Assembly (NCBI RefSeq): GCF_007954625.1
Contig: NZ_CP042420.1
Coordinates: 1,252,501-1,316,500, forward strand
Reading direction: 5' to 3'
From: Leuconostoc lactis
GTDB taxonomy: Bacteria > Bacillota > Bacilli > Lactobacillales > Lactobacillaceae
DNA length: 64,000 bases
In this document: positions 26,132 through 35,062 of the stretch, one piece after another
How the letters are laid out: each line of letters opens with the position of its first letter
Position numbering within the stretch: position 1 is the first letter of the stretch
Notes under the pieces: model-generated
Databases searched by the model: none
What the model was told of the DNA's origin: nothing
The model's input: the letters and a program-made list of their open reading frames with translations, nothing else
Translations under genes and position numbers: made by a program

Positions 26132-26218
26132 GTTTCGTCTCCTCAAATTCGTCAAGTTCGCAAAATGTTAGTCCAAGTATATCAAAAAAATAAGCCGATA
26201 AAAAGGTCAAAGGTTGGG

Positions 26219-26224
26219 TATAAT
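26219..26224 (+). promoter_or_regulatory. -10 box immediately before uup
   Basis: TATAAT ends six bases before the uup ATG at 26231. Transcription from it would start on or next to the ATG. No clear -35 box is seen. Confidence 0.5.
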
Positions 26225-26230
26225 AGAAGT

Positions 26231-28114
26231 ATGAAACAATTTAGAGTAGAAAACTTAAAAAGTACTTACGGCGAAAAAGTGTTATTTAACGATATCTCTT
26301 TTTTAATCACAGAAGGTGATCGGATTGGCTTAATTGGTGTCAATGGGTCGGGGAAAACCTCGCTTTTGAATGCCATTGCTGGCGTCAATCCAGCTGATGC
26401 CGGCCAAATCATCACACAAAATGACTACACCATTGGGTATTTGACACAGAATCCGAACTTGGATCCAGATGCCCGCGTGATGGATGCAATTTTGTCTGGT
26501 GATCAACCAATTTTTCAAACGATTCGGCAATACGAATATGCGTTGCAACATTTTGGTGAACATCCGACTGATGAGAAGGCGGCTCAACAATTTGAGGCGG
26601 CCCAAAATGCGATGGATCGTGATGACGCTTGGACGACTGAAGCGCATATTAAGTCGATTTTGACGCAATTGCACATGCCAGATTTACACCGAAAAGTGAG
26701 CGAACTTTCCGGTGGTCAGCGCAAGCGTGTGGGGTTGGCACAAGTGTTAATTGAAGCCCCAGACTTGTTGATTCTGGATGAGCCGACCAACCATCTTGAC
26801 TTTGATTCAATTGCTTGGTTGGAAAAGTTTTTGGCCAATTATAAAGGTGCTGTCTTGGTTGTGACCCATGATCGGTATTTCTTAGATGCTGTGGCATCGC
26901 GTATTTTCGAATTATCATTTGGTGATTTATACGAATATAAAGGGAATTATCAGGATTATATGGCAGGCAAGTCTGAGCGGATTGCCCAGTCAAGAATTGC
27001 CGAACACAAGCAACAACAGCTCTATAAGCAAGAATTGGCTTGGATGCGTAAATCAGCACGAGCACGCACAACGAAGCAAACAGCCCGTGAAAATGCCTTT
27101 GCTGAATTAGAATCACAAATGGGGACGTTGAAGGTAGATGACGATGTTGCCGTGAATCTAGGACAACAACGACTGGGGAAAAAAGTCATCGTCATTGAGC
27201 ATGCCAAGTTACAGTTTGGTAACAAACAAATTCTGGATGATTTTAATTTGCGTGTTGCTGCGGGTGATCGAATCGGAATTACCGGTGAAAACGGCGCAGG
27301 AAAAACCACCTTTTTGAATGCCATTGCCGGACAAGTACCATTAACAAGCGGTGTAATCGAGTTGGGCGAGACCGTTAAGATGGCGTATTATACACAAGTA
27401 ACGGAAACGATTCCTGAGGATAAGCGGGTGATTGCCTATCTATCTGATGTGGCCAGTTCGGTCACGGATAAAAATGGCAATCAAGTTAGTGTGTCAGAAC
27501 TGCTGGAACAATTCCTATTTCCACCGTTTATGCATGGCACATTGATTCGCAAATTGTCAGGTGGGGAAAAACGCCGTCTGTATCTCTTGAAACTATTGCT
27601 CCAACAACCCAATGTGTTGTTACTCGACGAACCAACAAATGATTTAGATATTAGTACATTGACGGTTTTGGAAGATTTCCTGAATGATTTTGCGGGTGCC
27701 GTGATTACGGTATCACACGATCGGTATTTCCTTGATAAAGTGGCGAACCAACTGTATATGTTTCAAGGTGATGGCGTGGTGACGCGGTATGATGGTTTGT
27801 TTAGTCAATACTTGGCCCAACAAGCCGCAGAAAAGACGGCCCAAGCTGCGAAAGTGGTCCAACCAAAGCCAACAACACCAGCTGCGCCAGCTAAAAAGAA
27901 ACTCACTTATCACGAAAAGAAGGAATGGGAAACGATTGAAGACGATATTACCGAATTGGAAACGCGTCTCCAAGCTATTCCTGATGAAATGGCTAAATTT
28001 GGCACGGATTATGTGAAATTAGGCGAATTACAAAAAGAACAAGATCAACTCGAAGCCACATTGGAAGAAAAAATGTTGCGCTGGGAATATTTGAGTGAGA
28101 TTGTCACAGGCTAA
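26231..28114 (+). CDS. uup: ABC-F ATPase, Uup type
   Basis: Soluble protein with two ABC ATPase domains and no membrane part; ABC-F proteins act at the ribosome. Walker A motifs GVNGSGKTS and GENGAGKTT, signatures LSGGQRKRVGLA and LSGGEKRRLYLL, Walker B LLILDEPTNHLDF and VLLLDEPTNDLDI. The C-terminal charged coiled coil (LTYHEKKEWETIEDDI onward) marks the Uup subgroup. Start chosen at ATG 26231 (MKQFRVENLKSTYGE), 627 residues; the open frame reaches 26126, but that stretch overlaps the divergent pyrD leader and is not family-like. There is no real Shine-Dalgarno, consistent with a leaderless mRNA. Confidence 0.92.
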   Translation: MKQFRVENLKSTYGEKVLFNDISFLITEGDRIGLIGVNGSGKTSLLNAIAGVNPADAGQIITQNDYTIGYLTQNPNLDPDARVMDAILSGDQPIFQTIRQYEYALQHFGEHPTDEKAAQQFEAAQNAMDRDDAWTTEAHIKSILTQLHMPDLHRKVSELSGGQRKRVGLAQVLIEAPDLLILDEPTNHLDFDSIAWLEKFLANYKGAVLVVTHDRYFLDAVASRIFELSFGDLYEYKGNYQDYMAGKSERIAQSRIAEHKQQQLYKQELAWMRKSARARTTKQTARENAFAELESQMGTLKVDDDVAVNLGQQRLGKKVIVIEHAKLQFGNKQILDDFNLRVAAGDRIGITGENGAGKTTFLNAIAGQVPLTSGVIELGETVKMAYYTQVTETIPEDKRVIAYLSDVASSVTDKNGNQVSVSELLEQFLFPPFMHGTLIRKLSGGEKRRLYLLKLLLQQPNVLLLDEPTNDLDISTLTVLEDFLNDFAGAVITVSHDRYFLDKVANQLYMFQGDGVVTRYDGLFSQYLAQQAAEKTAQAAKVVQPKPTTPAAPAKKKLTYHEKKEWETIEDDITELETRLQAIPDEMAKFGTDYVKLGELQKEQDQLEATLEEKMLRWEYLSEIVTG

Positions 28115-28143
28115 AAACGATCTGGCAACAGGTCGTTTTTTTG
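28114..28143 (+). terminator. Terminator after uup
   Basis: AACGATCTG / CAGGTCGTT (one G-U pair) with loop GCAA and a seven-base T-run. Confidence 0.87.
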
Positions 28144-28186
28144 AGCATGAGTGACCGAAAACGTATGATGATTTAAGGAGTTGAAC

Positions 28187-29038
28187 ATGAACTTAAATCA
28201 ACAGTTACTTGCCATCCATTTGACAGCTGGTATGGGGGTTAAAGCAGCACGTGCCGTGATCACAGCCGTTACAGCGGTGCAAGTGCCGACCATATACCCT
28301 TGGCCGCTGGATCTCATTTTGTCTTTTGGTGATCAACGCAGTCATCATTTGATTCGGCGGACGTATAGTAGTGCGGTTGAACGGGTGCAACAGTGGCCCA
28401 CATCTTATATGACGTATTTTGATGCGTGTTATCCTGGTCGTCTACGAGAAATTTATGATGCCCCACTGGTCTTGTTTTACCAGGGTCATCTAGCAGCTTT
28501 AAGGTTACCCAGTCTATCCGTTGTGGGGACGCGAACCGCTACGCCGTATGGTCTAGCCGTGTTGCGGTCGCTACTACCTGATGTCGTGATTGTGTCGGGT
28601 TTAGCAAAAGGTATTGATGTGATGGCACATCAAATGACGTTGGCACAACGTGGTGTACCGATTGCCGTCATTGGCACGGGTATCGACGTGGCTTATCCCA
28701 AAGCGCATCACCACTTGCAAACCCAAATTGGCGAACAAGGATTGGTCTTAAGCGAATACCCACCTGGCACTGGACCACAAAAATCACATTTTCCTGCACG
28801 CAATCGTATCATTGCTGGGCTGTCATCAGCGACATTGGTTGTTGAAGCGAAACAACATTCAGGCAGCTTAATCACGGCTAATTTTGCCTTACAGGAAAAT
28901 CGTGATGTCCTAGCAGTACCGGGGACAATTTTTTCAGCAACAGCACAAGGTACCCATGAATTGATTCAATTGGGCGCAAAATTAGTCGCAAAACCAACCG
29001 ATATTCTCGAAAGTGTCCAAAATCTAGATACAATCTGA
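28187..29038 (+). CDS. dprA: DNA-processing protein DprA
   Basis: Loads RecA onto incoming single-stranded DNA during natural transformation. The Rossmann-like core is clear: LSVVGTRTATPYG, VSGLAKGIDVMAH, AVIGTGIDVAYP, FPARNRIIAGLS and EAKQHSGSLITANFAL. Length is 283 residues from ATG 28187, six bases after AAGGAG (the in-frame TTG at 28181 touches the Shine-Dalgarno). It lies in front of topA, the usual order in Lactobacillales (dprA-topA). The protein does not by itself prove competence. Confidence 0.94.
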   Translation: MNLNQQLLAIHLTAGMGVKAARAVITAVTAVQVPTIYPWPLDLILSFGDQRSHHLIRRTYSSAVERVQQWPTSYMTYFDACYPGRLREIYDAPLVLFYQGHLAALRLPSLSVVGTRTATPYGLAVLRSLLPDVVIVSGLAKGIDVMAHQMTLAQRGVPIAVIGTGIDVAYPKAHHHLQTQIGEQGLVLSEYPPGTGPQKSHFPARNRIIAGLSSATLVVEAKQHSGSLITANFALQENRDVLAVPGTIFSATAQGTHELIQLGAKLVAKPTDILESVQNLDTI

Positions 29039-29076
29039 TATGCTATATAATAAGAAGTGATTGGTAGGCATATCAA

Positions 29077-31182
29077 ATGGTAGATACAGTAAAAAAAGCG
29101 ACAAAAACAACAAAAAAAGCGGCAACCAAAAAGCCGGCAAAGCGCAAGACGACGACTAAAGCCAAGAAAAATTTAGTGATTGTGGAAAGTCCATCAAAGG
29201 CTAAAACAATTGAAAAATACTTGGGGAGTACGTATAAAGTTATTGCCAGTCTTGGGCATGTGCGTGATTTGCCGAAATCCACTTTAGGTGTTGATGTCGA
29301 CAATGATTACGATCCGAAGTATATCACGATTCGTGGTAAAGGGGATGTGATCAAGGGACTGCGTAAGGAAGCAAAAGCAGCTAAAAAAGTTTATTTGGCA
29401 AGCGATCCGGATCGTGAAGGAGAAGCCATTGCCTGGCACTTACAACATCTGCTTGATTTGGATCAAGACCAACCTAATCGCGTTGTGTTTAATGAAATTA
29501 CCAAAGATACGGTCAAAAATGCGTTTAAAACACCACGAACAATTAATCAAGACCTCGTTGATGCGCAACAAGCGCGACGTATCCTTGATCGCTTAGTGGG
29601 TTATTCTATTTCGCCAATTCTTTGGAAAACGGTTAAGCGTGGTTTGTCAGCTGGACGGGTACAGTCTGTCGCGCTGGGATTAATCATTGCCCGCGAACAA
29701 GAAATTCAAGCCTTTGAACCAGAAGAATACTGGACATTAGATTCCGAATTTAAAAAATCACGAACTAAATTCAAAGCCACGTTTTATGGCGTAGATGATC
29801 AAAAAACAAAATTGCCGGATCAGGCGCATGTGCAAGAAGTCATGCAACGTTTTGACCGTGAAGCAGATTTTGAGGTTGTTACTGTAGAAGCCAAAGAACG
29901 GAAGCGCAACCCGCAGCTACCGTTTACCACGTCAACGATGCAACAAACAGCTAATACGCAGCTTAATTTCCGGACGCGAAAAACAATGATGACCGCCCAA
30001 CAATTGTATGAAGGGATTAACTTAGGGCGTGGCATTGGTCAAGTCGGTTTGATTACTTATATGCGTACGGATTCAACGCGTATCTCAACTGTGGCACGCA
30101 ACGCGGCGGCACAATATATTCATGAGACTTGGGGGCCGGAATATTCACGCCACCAGCCGTTAAAAGGTGATTTACCAGAAGGTGCGCAAGATGCGCATGA
30201 AGCGATCCGACCAACGGATGTCATGCGAACACCCGCAAGTATCAAAGATAAATTAACCCCTGATCAGTTTAAGTTGTATAGTTTGATCTGGTCACGGTTT
30301 GTGGCCAGCCAAATGACGCCTGAAATCTTAGACACGATGGCTGTTACGATTAAGCAAAACGGCGTGACGTTCCGGGCCAATGGGTCTAAAACTAAATTTC
30401 AAGGGTTTACTAAGGCGTATCCAGCCGCAAAAGAAAAAGATAATGCGCTACCGGAATTAGCGGTTGGTGATCAGATTCGGTTAGCCAACATTAATCCGGA
30501 ACAGCATTTCACCTTACCACCAGCACGGTATTCAGAAGCAGCGCTGATCAAAGCGTTAGAAGAAAACGGCGTTGGGCGGCCATCAACTTATGCGCCAACG
30601 CTAGATACTATTCAACGCCGGAATTATGTCAGAATTGATGCGCGTAAGTTTGTGCCAACAGAATTAGGGGAAATCGTACAAAAAATTGTCGTGGATAATT
30701 TCCCCGATGTTACGGATACACAGTTTACCGCCCGCATTGAGCATGAGTTAGATGAAGTTGAAACGGGTGATAAGCAGTGGGTACCCGTCATTGATGCGTT
30801 CTTTAAGCCGTTTTCAAAAGAAGTCGATAACGCTGCCGCCACCTTGGAAAAGGTCATTATGCATGATGAACTGGCTGGGATGGACTGTGAGGTTTGCGGG
30901 TCACCGATGATTGTTAAAATGGGCCGATATGGTAAATTCTTTGCTTGTGCACGTTTTCCTGATTGCCGGCATACACAAACTATTATTAAAGAAATTGGTT
31001 TGACATGTCCAAAGTGTCATAAAGGTCAAGTGGTTGAACGCAAAACGAAAAAACAACGGACATTCTATGGCTGCTCACGCTATCCAGATTGTGATTTTGT
31101 CTCTTGGGAGAAGCCTACGGATAAAACCTTAGCTGATGGCACAACGCCAAAAGATGAGGCACAAACAGCGGATCAAAAGTAA
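29077..31182 (+). CDS. topA: DNA topoisomerase I
   Basis: Type IA topoisomerase that relaxes negative supercoils. It has an N-terminal Lys/Thr-rich tail (about 1-28), then the TOPRIM domain ([32 protein letters not shown]) and the active Tyr in [14 protein letters not shown]. The C-terminus has two four-cysteine zinc ribbons (CEVCG with CARFPDC; CPKCHKG with CSRYPDC). Length is 701 residues. The lysine-rich N-terminal tail is longer than in Bacillus and may aid DNA binding. RBS is weak (TAGG). It follows dprA by 38 bases. Confidence 0.96.
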   Translation: MVDTVKKATKTTKKAATKKPAKRKTTTKAKKNLVIVESPSKAKTIEKYLGSTYKVIASLGHVRDLPKSTLGVDVDNDYDPKYITIRGKGDVIKGLRKEAKAAKKVYLASDPDREGEAIAWHLQHLLDLDQDQPNRVVFNEITKDTVKNAFKTPRTINQDLVDAQQARRILDRLVGYSISPILWKTVKRGLSAGRVQSVALGLIIAREQEIQAFEPEEYWTLDSEFKKSRTKFKATFYGVDDQKTKLPDQAHVQEVMQRFDREADFEVVTVEAKERKRNPQLPFTTSTMQQTANTQLNFRTRKTMMTAQQLYEGINLGRGIGQVGLITYMRTDSTRISTVARNAAAQYIHETWGPEYSRHQPLKGDLPEGAQDAHEAIRPTDVMRTPASIKDKLTPDQFKLYSLIWSRFVASQMTPEILDTMAVTIKQNGVTFRANGSKTKFQGFTKAYPAAKEKDNALPELAVGDQIRLANINPEQHFTLPPARYSEAALIKALEENGVGRPSTYAPTLDTIQRRNYVRIDARKFVPTELGEIVQKIVVDNFPDVTDTQFTARIEHELDEVETGDKQWVPVIDAFFKPFSKEVDNAAATLEKVIMHDELAGMDCEVCGSPMIVKMGRYGKFFACARFPDCRHTQTIIKEIGLTCPKCHKGQVVERKTKKQRTFYGCSRYPDCDFVSWEKPTDKTLADGTTPKDEAQTADQK

Positions 31183-31236
31183 ATTAAGATTGGGCTGTGC
31201 TGGTTTGACGCAAATAACAGCACACGATTGACAGCC

Positions 31237-31271
31237 AAAAACGGTGACCAGTGATGGCTCACCGTTTTTTT
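31237..31271 (+). terminator. Terminator after topA
   Basis: AAAACGGTGA / TCACCGTTTT with a 12-base loop and a T-run. Confidence 0.88.
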
Positions 31272-31482
31272 GTGGCTCTGTATTATGTGATGAGGTGAGT
31301 TTGAAAGATGACCTTGATGTGTCGTCATGAAAGTCGCTGATGCACTTAAAGTGCAGATGACGTGTCGTGAAAAAATTTACATAACAATAATGGCACTGTA
31401 ATTTTGTGATAAAAATTTCATGAAATCGCGTGCAACGTTGATTTTATCGTATGAGATATCACGAAGGTAATGAGTTTGGGGC
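31272..31482. other. Non-coding stretch between topA and the pyruvate oxidase promoter
   Basis: No gene seen. It contains a nested hairpin at 31323-31362 (CGTCAT/ATGACG around the palindrome TGCACTTAAAGTGCA) and AT-rich DNA. The sequence GTGTCGT occurs on both sides of the hairpin. Confidence 0.5.
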
Positions 31483-31511
31483 TTGCTATTATAGTGACCA
31501 TAACCTATACT
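31483..31511 (+). promoter_or_regulatory. Promoter of pyruvate oxidase
   Basis: TTGCTA and TATACT are separated by 17 bases; transcription should begin near 31518, just before the cre site. Confidence 0.65.
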
Positions 31512-31522
31512 AAGTAAGTGAA

Positions 31523-31538
31523 ATGAAAGCGCTTACAA
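31523..31538 (+). promoter_or_regulatory. cre site (CcpA operator) in the pyruvate oxidase leader
   Basis: ATGAAAGCGCTTACAA matches the cre consensus WTGNAANCGNWNNCWW at every position. It lies just downstream of the predicted transcription start, a position that gives repression. Confidence 0.8.
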
Positions 31539-31569
31539 AAAGCGATCATATTTGAAGGAGAGTAGTAAC

Positions 31570-33390
31570 ATGGCAGGTAACAAAATTTCAGCAGGTCTTG
31601 CGGCATTAAAGGTAATGTCAGGTTGGGGTGTCGACACAATGTATGGGATTCCATCTGGTACTTTAAGTGGTTTGATGAATGCAATGGGGCATCCTGATAA
31701 TGACATCAAGTTTCTTCAGGTGAAACACGAAGAAGTTGGCGCAATGGCTGCTGTTATGCAATGGAAATTCGGTGGTGAGTTGGGTGTGACGGTAGGATCT
31801 GGTGGTCCCGGTGCAACACATTTAATTAACGGGCTTTATGATGCCGCGATGGATAATATTCCAGTGTTAGCCATCTTGGGCTCAAAGCCAGTTCGTGAAT
31901 TGAACATGGATTCATTTCAGGAATTAAACCAAAACCCAATGTACGAAAGCATTGCTGTTTATAACCGTCGTGTTGCCACTGCTGAACAATTACCGCATTT
32001 GGTTGATGATGCGATCCGAACGGCAATTGCAAAACGTGGTGTTGCTGTGTTAGAAGTCCCAGCTGATTTTGGCTTTACGGAAATTGATGCTGACGCACTT
32101 TACTCTTCACCGCTTTATTCATCAGGTTTGACTTATAAAGAATACCGTTCAGCCCCAGTGGACGAAGCCGATATTGATGCGGCGGTAGAACTGTTGAACC
32201 AAGCAAAGCGACCAATCATCTATGCTGGAATTGGGACAATGGGACATGGCCCAGCCGTCCAAGAATTATCCCGTAAGCTTAAAGCACCGATTATTACGAC
32301 AGGGAAGAACTTTGAAACATTTGAGTGGGATTTTGAAGGCTTTACGGGCTCAACGTTCCGTGTTGGTTGGAAACCAGCCAACGAAGCTGTTTTGGAAGCT
32401 GATACGGTCTTGTTTGCGGGGACAAACTTCCCATTCTCTGAAGTTGAAGGGACTTTCCGCAATGTTAAGAAGTTCATCCAAATTGACAGCAACCCTGCCA
32501 TGTTAGGTAAGCGTCACCGCAATGATGTGGCGATCTTAGGTGATGCTGGTGAGGCCATTACGGCAATTTTGGATAAGGTGACTGCAGTTTCTGATTCGCC
32601 ATGGTGGCAAGCTAACGTTAAAAATGTGCAAAACTGGCGTCAATATCTGAACCGCTTGGAACAAAAAACTGAAGGCGATTTACAAGCTTATCAAGTCTAT
32701 CAGGCGATTAATAAGTATGCCGACGAAGATGCGATTTTCTCAACTGATGTTGGTAATGTGACGCAAATGTCAGTACGTCACTTGCATATGACGCCTAAGA
32801 ATATGTGGCGGACGTCACCATTATTTGCCACAATGGGCATTGGGTTGCCAGGTGGGATTGGGGCTAAAAACACTTATCCTGACCGACAAGTCTGGAACTT
32901 AATGGGTGATGGTGCTTTCTCAATGACATACCCAGACGTGGTGACTAACGTGCGTTATAACTTACCAGTAATTAACGTCGTGTTTACCAATACGGAATAT
33001 GGCTTCATTAAAAATAAGTATGAAGATACGAATACGTATAACTTCGGCGTGGACTTTACCGACGTTGATTATGCTAAGATTGCGGAAGCTCAAGGGGCAG
33101 TTGGTTTAACTGTGCGCCGCATTGAAGATGTTGATCGGGTTGTGAAAGAAGCCGTTGACTACTACAACCAAGGTCGCGTGGTTGTGATTGATGCAAAAAT
33201 CACGAAGGATCGACCAATCCCAGTTGAAACGTTAAAGCTTGATCCAAAGTTGTATAGCGAAGATGTCATTACGGCTTATAAAGAACGGTATGAAGCACAA
33301 GATCTTGTGCCATTCCGTGAATTCCTTGAAGCCGAAGGCCTAACGTCACAAGTTGTTGCAGCAGCTACTGGTAATAAATATAGTTTTTAA
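31570..33390 (+). CDS. pox: Pyruvate oxidase (H2O2 and acetyl-phosphate forming)
   Basis: ThDP- and FAD-dependent enzyme: pyruvate + phosphate + O2 gives acetyl phosphate, CO2 and H2O2. Motifs: the ThDP glutamate in [11 protein letters not shown], the glycine-rich [18 protein letters not shown], and the C-terminal ThDP-Mg site [11 protein letters not shown]...[16 protein letters not shown] 31570 behind AAGGAGA gives 606 residues, close to L. plantarum POX (603); the frame from 31552 includes the Shine-Dalgarno. Acetate kinase at 18 kb can make ATP from its product, and a perfect cre site predicts glucose repression. Acetolactate synthase is a relative, but the sequence fits POX better. Confidence 0.93.
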   Translation: MAGNKISAGLAALKVMSGWGVDTMYGIPSGTLSGLMNAMGHPDNDIKFLQVKHEEVGAMAAVMQWKFGGELGVTVGSGGPGATHLINGLYDAAMDNIPVLAILGSKPVRELNMDSFQELNQNPMYESIAVYNRRVATAEQLPHLVDDAIRTAIAKRGVAVLEVPADFGFTEIDADALYSSPLYSSGLTYKEYRSAPVDEADIDAAVELLNQAKRPIIYAGIGTMGHGPAVQELSRKLKAPIITTGKNFETFEWDFEGFTGSTFRVGWKPANEAVLEADTVLFAGTNFPFSEVEGTFRNVKKFIQIDSNPAMLGKRHRNDVAILGDAGEAITAILDKVTAVSDSPWWQANVKNVQNWRQYLNRLEQKTEGDLQAYQVYQAINKYADEDAIFSTDVGNVTQMSVRHLHMTPKNMWRTSPLFATMGIGLPGGIGAKNTYPDRQVWNLMGDGAFSMTYPDVVTNVRYNLPVINVVFTNTEYGFIKNKYEDTNTYNFGVDFTDVDYAKIAEAQGAVGLTVRRIEDVDRVVKEAVDYYNQGRVVVIDAKITKDRPIPVETLKLDPKLYSEDVITAYKERYEAQDLVPFREFLEAEGLTSQVVAAATGNKYSF

Positions 33391-33425
33391 GCGCAACTCG
33401 CGATGTGTTAAATAGCGGTGAGCGA

Positions 33426-33459
33426 AAAAGGTCAGATACTTGTGTATCTGACCTTTTTT
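33426..33459 (+). terminator. Terminator after pox
   Basis: AAAAAGGTCAGATAC / GTATCTGACCTTTTTT with a four-base loop. Confidence 0.94.
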
Positions 33460-33507
33460 GTGCGCATCTGTGGTGATAATGCCTGTTATGGTGTAGGATT
33501 TGGCTTT

Positions 33508-33537
33508 GCAATCATGGTTTAACGTCACCATGATTGC
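33508..33537. repeat. Perfect inverted repeat near the end of rsgA
   Basis: GCAATCATGGT and ACCATGATTGC form an 11-base stem with an 8-base loop, 13 bases past the rsgA stop. No T-run follows on either strand, so a simple terminator is doubtful; it may protect an mRNA 3' end. Confidence 0.5.
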
Positions 33538-33550
33538 AGTCACTATAAAT

Positions 33551-34594
33551 TCAAAACCGGCCATAGCCTTTTTGGCGATTTTTTTTAAGATTTCTGACGC
33601 GCTTTGCTTCAGATTTGCTGCCAAAATAGCGATTGAACTTATCTTCAGCAATTTCTGATGCTGACATTTGCGTGTACTTATTTTCTCGTAATATTTTTTG
33701 ATAATTGTCGAAGCGTTTTTGAGATAAGCGACCGCTTGCTATTGCTGAAAAAATGGCGCAATCCGGTTCACCATGATGTTGGCAATTTTTATAGCGACAG
33801 TTTTGAGCCAAAAGCGCAATATCTTCAAAAGTTTCCTCGGTATTGCCAACATCAATTTGTAATTCTCGCATACCTGGTGTATCGATGATCTGACTACCAT
33901 TTTCTAATCGAAATAATTGTCTATGGGTAGTGGCATGTTTACCTTTATGGTCACGCATGCGAACTTGTTTCGTCTGCATGGCTTCATAGCCAAGAAGATT
34001 GTTGATCAACGTTGATTTTCCGACGCCAGATGAGCCAATAAACACAACAGTTTGTGGTTGAGCCAATAAAAAATGTTTTAATGAAGCAAACTCATGACTG
34101 TCTGTCACGAAGATAGGTAACGATTTGGCAATTTGTTTAAGGGCTGCCATTTTGTTTTCTAAATCAACAACTAAATCAGCTTTTGTCAAAATGATGGCCG
34201 GTTGGGCACCGCTTTCCCAAGCGACAGATAGGTAACGTTCGATGCGACTTAAATTGAAATTTTGATCAAGTGAGGTGGTGACAAAAACAATGTCGATATT
34301 GGCCGCAATCGGCTGAACAGTATGACTGCTGCCAGAAGTGACGCGTGACAGTAAACTTTTGCGTGGACAAACGCGATGAATAATCGCTATTTTATCAAAA
34401 GGTGAATGTGTTATTGCCACAATGTCGCCCACAACAGGATATGATAACGACGTGCTAATATTGTAAGCGAACTGGCCAGAAATTTTTGCTAACAAAACGT
34501 CGTTGTCCAACGCATGATGTTTAGCAACGGTATATAAATCATGATTTTGTGACACAACAGTCGCAAAAAATGTGGTTGAACTTTTTTCTAACAT
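33551..34594 (-). CDS. rsgA: Ribosome small-subunit GTPase RsgA (circularly permuted)
   Basis: Late 30S assembly GTPase. The order of G motifs is permuted, as in the family: G4 LTKADLV comes before G1 FIGSSGVGKSTL and G3 DTPG. An N-terminal OB-fold (about 10-75) and a C-terminal zinc motif (CRYKNCQHHGEPDC) flank the GTPase. The C-terminal tail is rich in Lys/Arg. Length is 347, longer than the usual 295, matching the YjeQ-like second form seen beside a normal rsgA in some Lactobacillales. It stands alone, bounded by AT-rich spacers on the 5' side. Start CAT 34592-34594 has AAGGA upstream. Whether another copy exists cannot be seen. Confidence 0.9.
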   Translation of the reverse strand: MLEKSSTTFFATVVSQNHDLYTVAKHHALDNDVLLAKISGQFAYNISTSLSYPVVGDIVAITHSPFDKIAIIHRVCPRKSLLSRVTSGSSHTVQPIAANIDIVFVTTSLDQNFNLSRIERYLSVAWESGAQPAIILTKADLVVDLENKMAALKQIAKSLPIFVTDSHEFASLKHFLLAQPQTVVFIGSSGVGKSTLINNLLGYEAMQTKQVRMRDHKGKHATTHRQLFRLENGSQIIDTPGMRELQIDVGNTEETFEDIALLAQNCRYKNCQHHGEPDCAIFSAIASGRLSQKRFDNYQKILRENKYTQMSASEIAEDKFNRYFGSKSEAKRVRNLKKNRQKGYGRF

Positions 34595-34970
34595 ATCAAG
34601 ATCCTTGATTAAATAGTATCACAACTAGAAAAGTAATGAAATATTAACGAATCGAAGTGTTTAACTAATAAAAAACTTATTTCACTCTAATGTATCAGAG
34701 GATGGATTTTATTGTCGATGTCGTGGCTTATTTTCCGTATTGACCAGAGAGCGAACATGAGAAAATGCCAAGATACCTCAAAATAAAGTGAAAAAAGTCT
34801 AGTCATTACTGCTTGAAAACACAATATAGGACATCTAAACCAGAAAAAAGTTAAAAGGTTATCAATTTTTGGTTTGGCACTAACGGGCTCACGTTCTTTT
34901 TGGTTTACATAATCTGGTAACGTAAAAATAAAAATGCCGTCATATCAACGATTGCACCGAAACAAATGAC
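34595..34970. other. AT-rich non-coding spacer between rsgA and dnaG
   Basis: About 375 bases with short runs of A and T, no open frame with a ribosome-binding site, and no recognisable RNA. Only the rsgA upstream signals (minus strand) are expected here. I see nothing else. Confidence 0.5.
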
Positions 34971-34999
34971 TTGACAAGTTGCGCGTAAAAACGTATAAT
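34971..34999 (+). promoter_or_regulatory. Consensus promoter of dnaG-rpoD
   Basis: TTGACA and TATAAT, both perfect, separated by 17 bases. The strongest-looking promoter in the window. Confidence 0.9.
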
Positions 35000-35019
35000 T
35001 TTTTGTACAGTTCATTCGT

Positions 35020-35051
35020 GTCGCAGACTGTGGTCTGCGACTTTTATTATT
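35020..35051 (+). terminator. Terminator-like hairpin in the dnaG leader
   Basis: GTCGCAGAC / GTCTGCGAC, perfect nine-base stem with loop TGTG, followed by TTTTATTATT. It lies after the promoter and just before the dnaG Shine-Dalgarno (AAAGGCGG), so it may attenuate the operon. Confidence 0.7.
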
Positions 35052-35062
35052 GAAAGGCGGCC

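Noticed and set aside
31401..31425. TTGTGA-like sequence resembling a Rex site upstream of pyruvate oxidase
   Set aside because: The second half-site and the spacing do not fit TTGTGA-N6-TCACAA.
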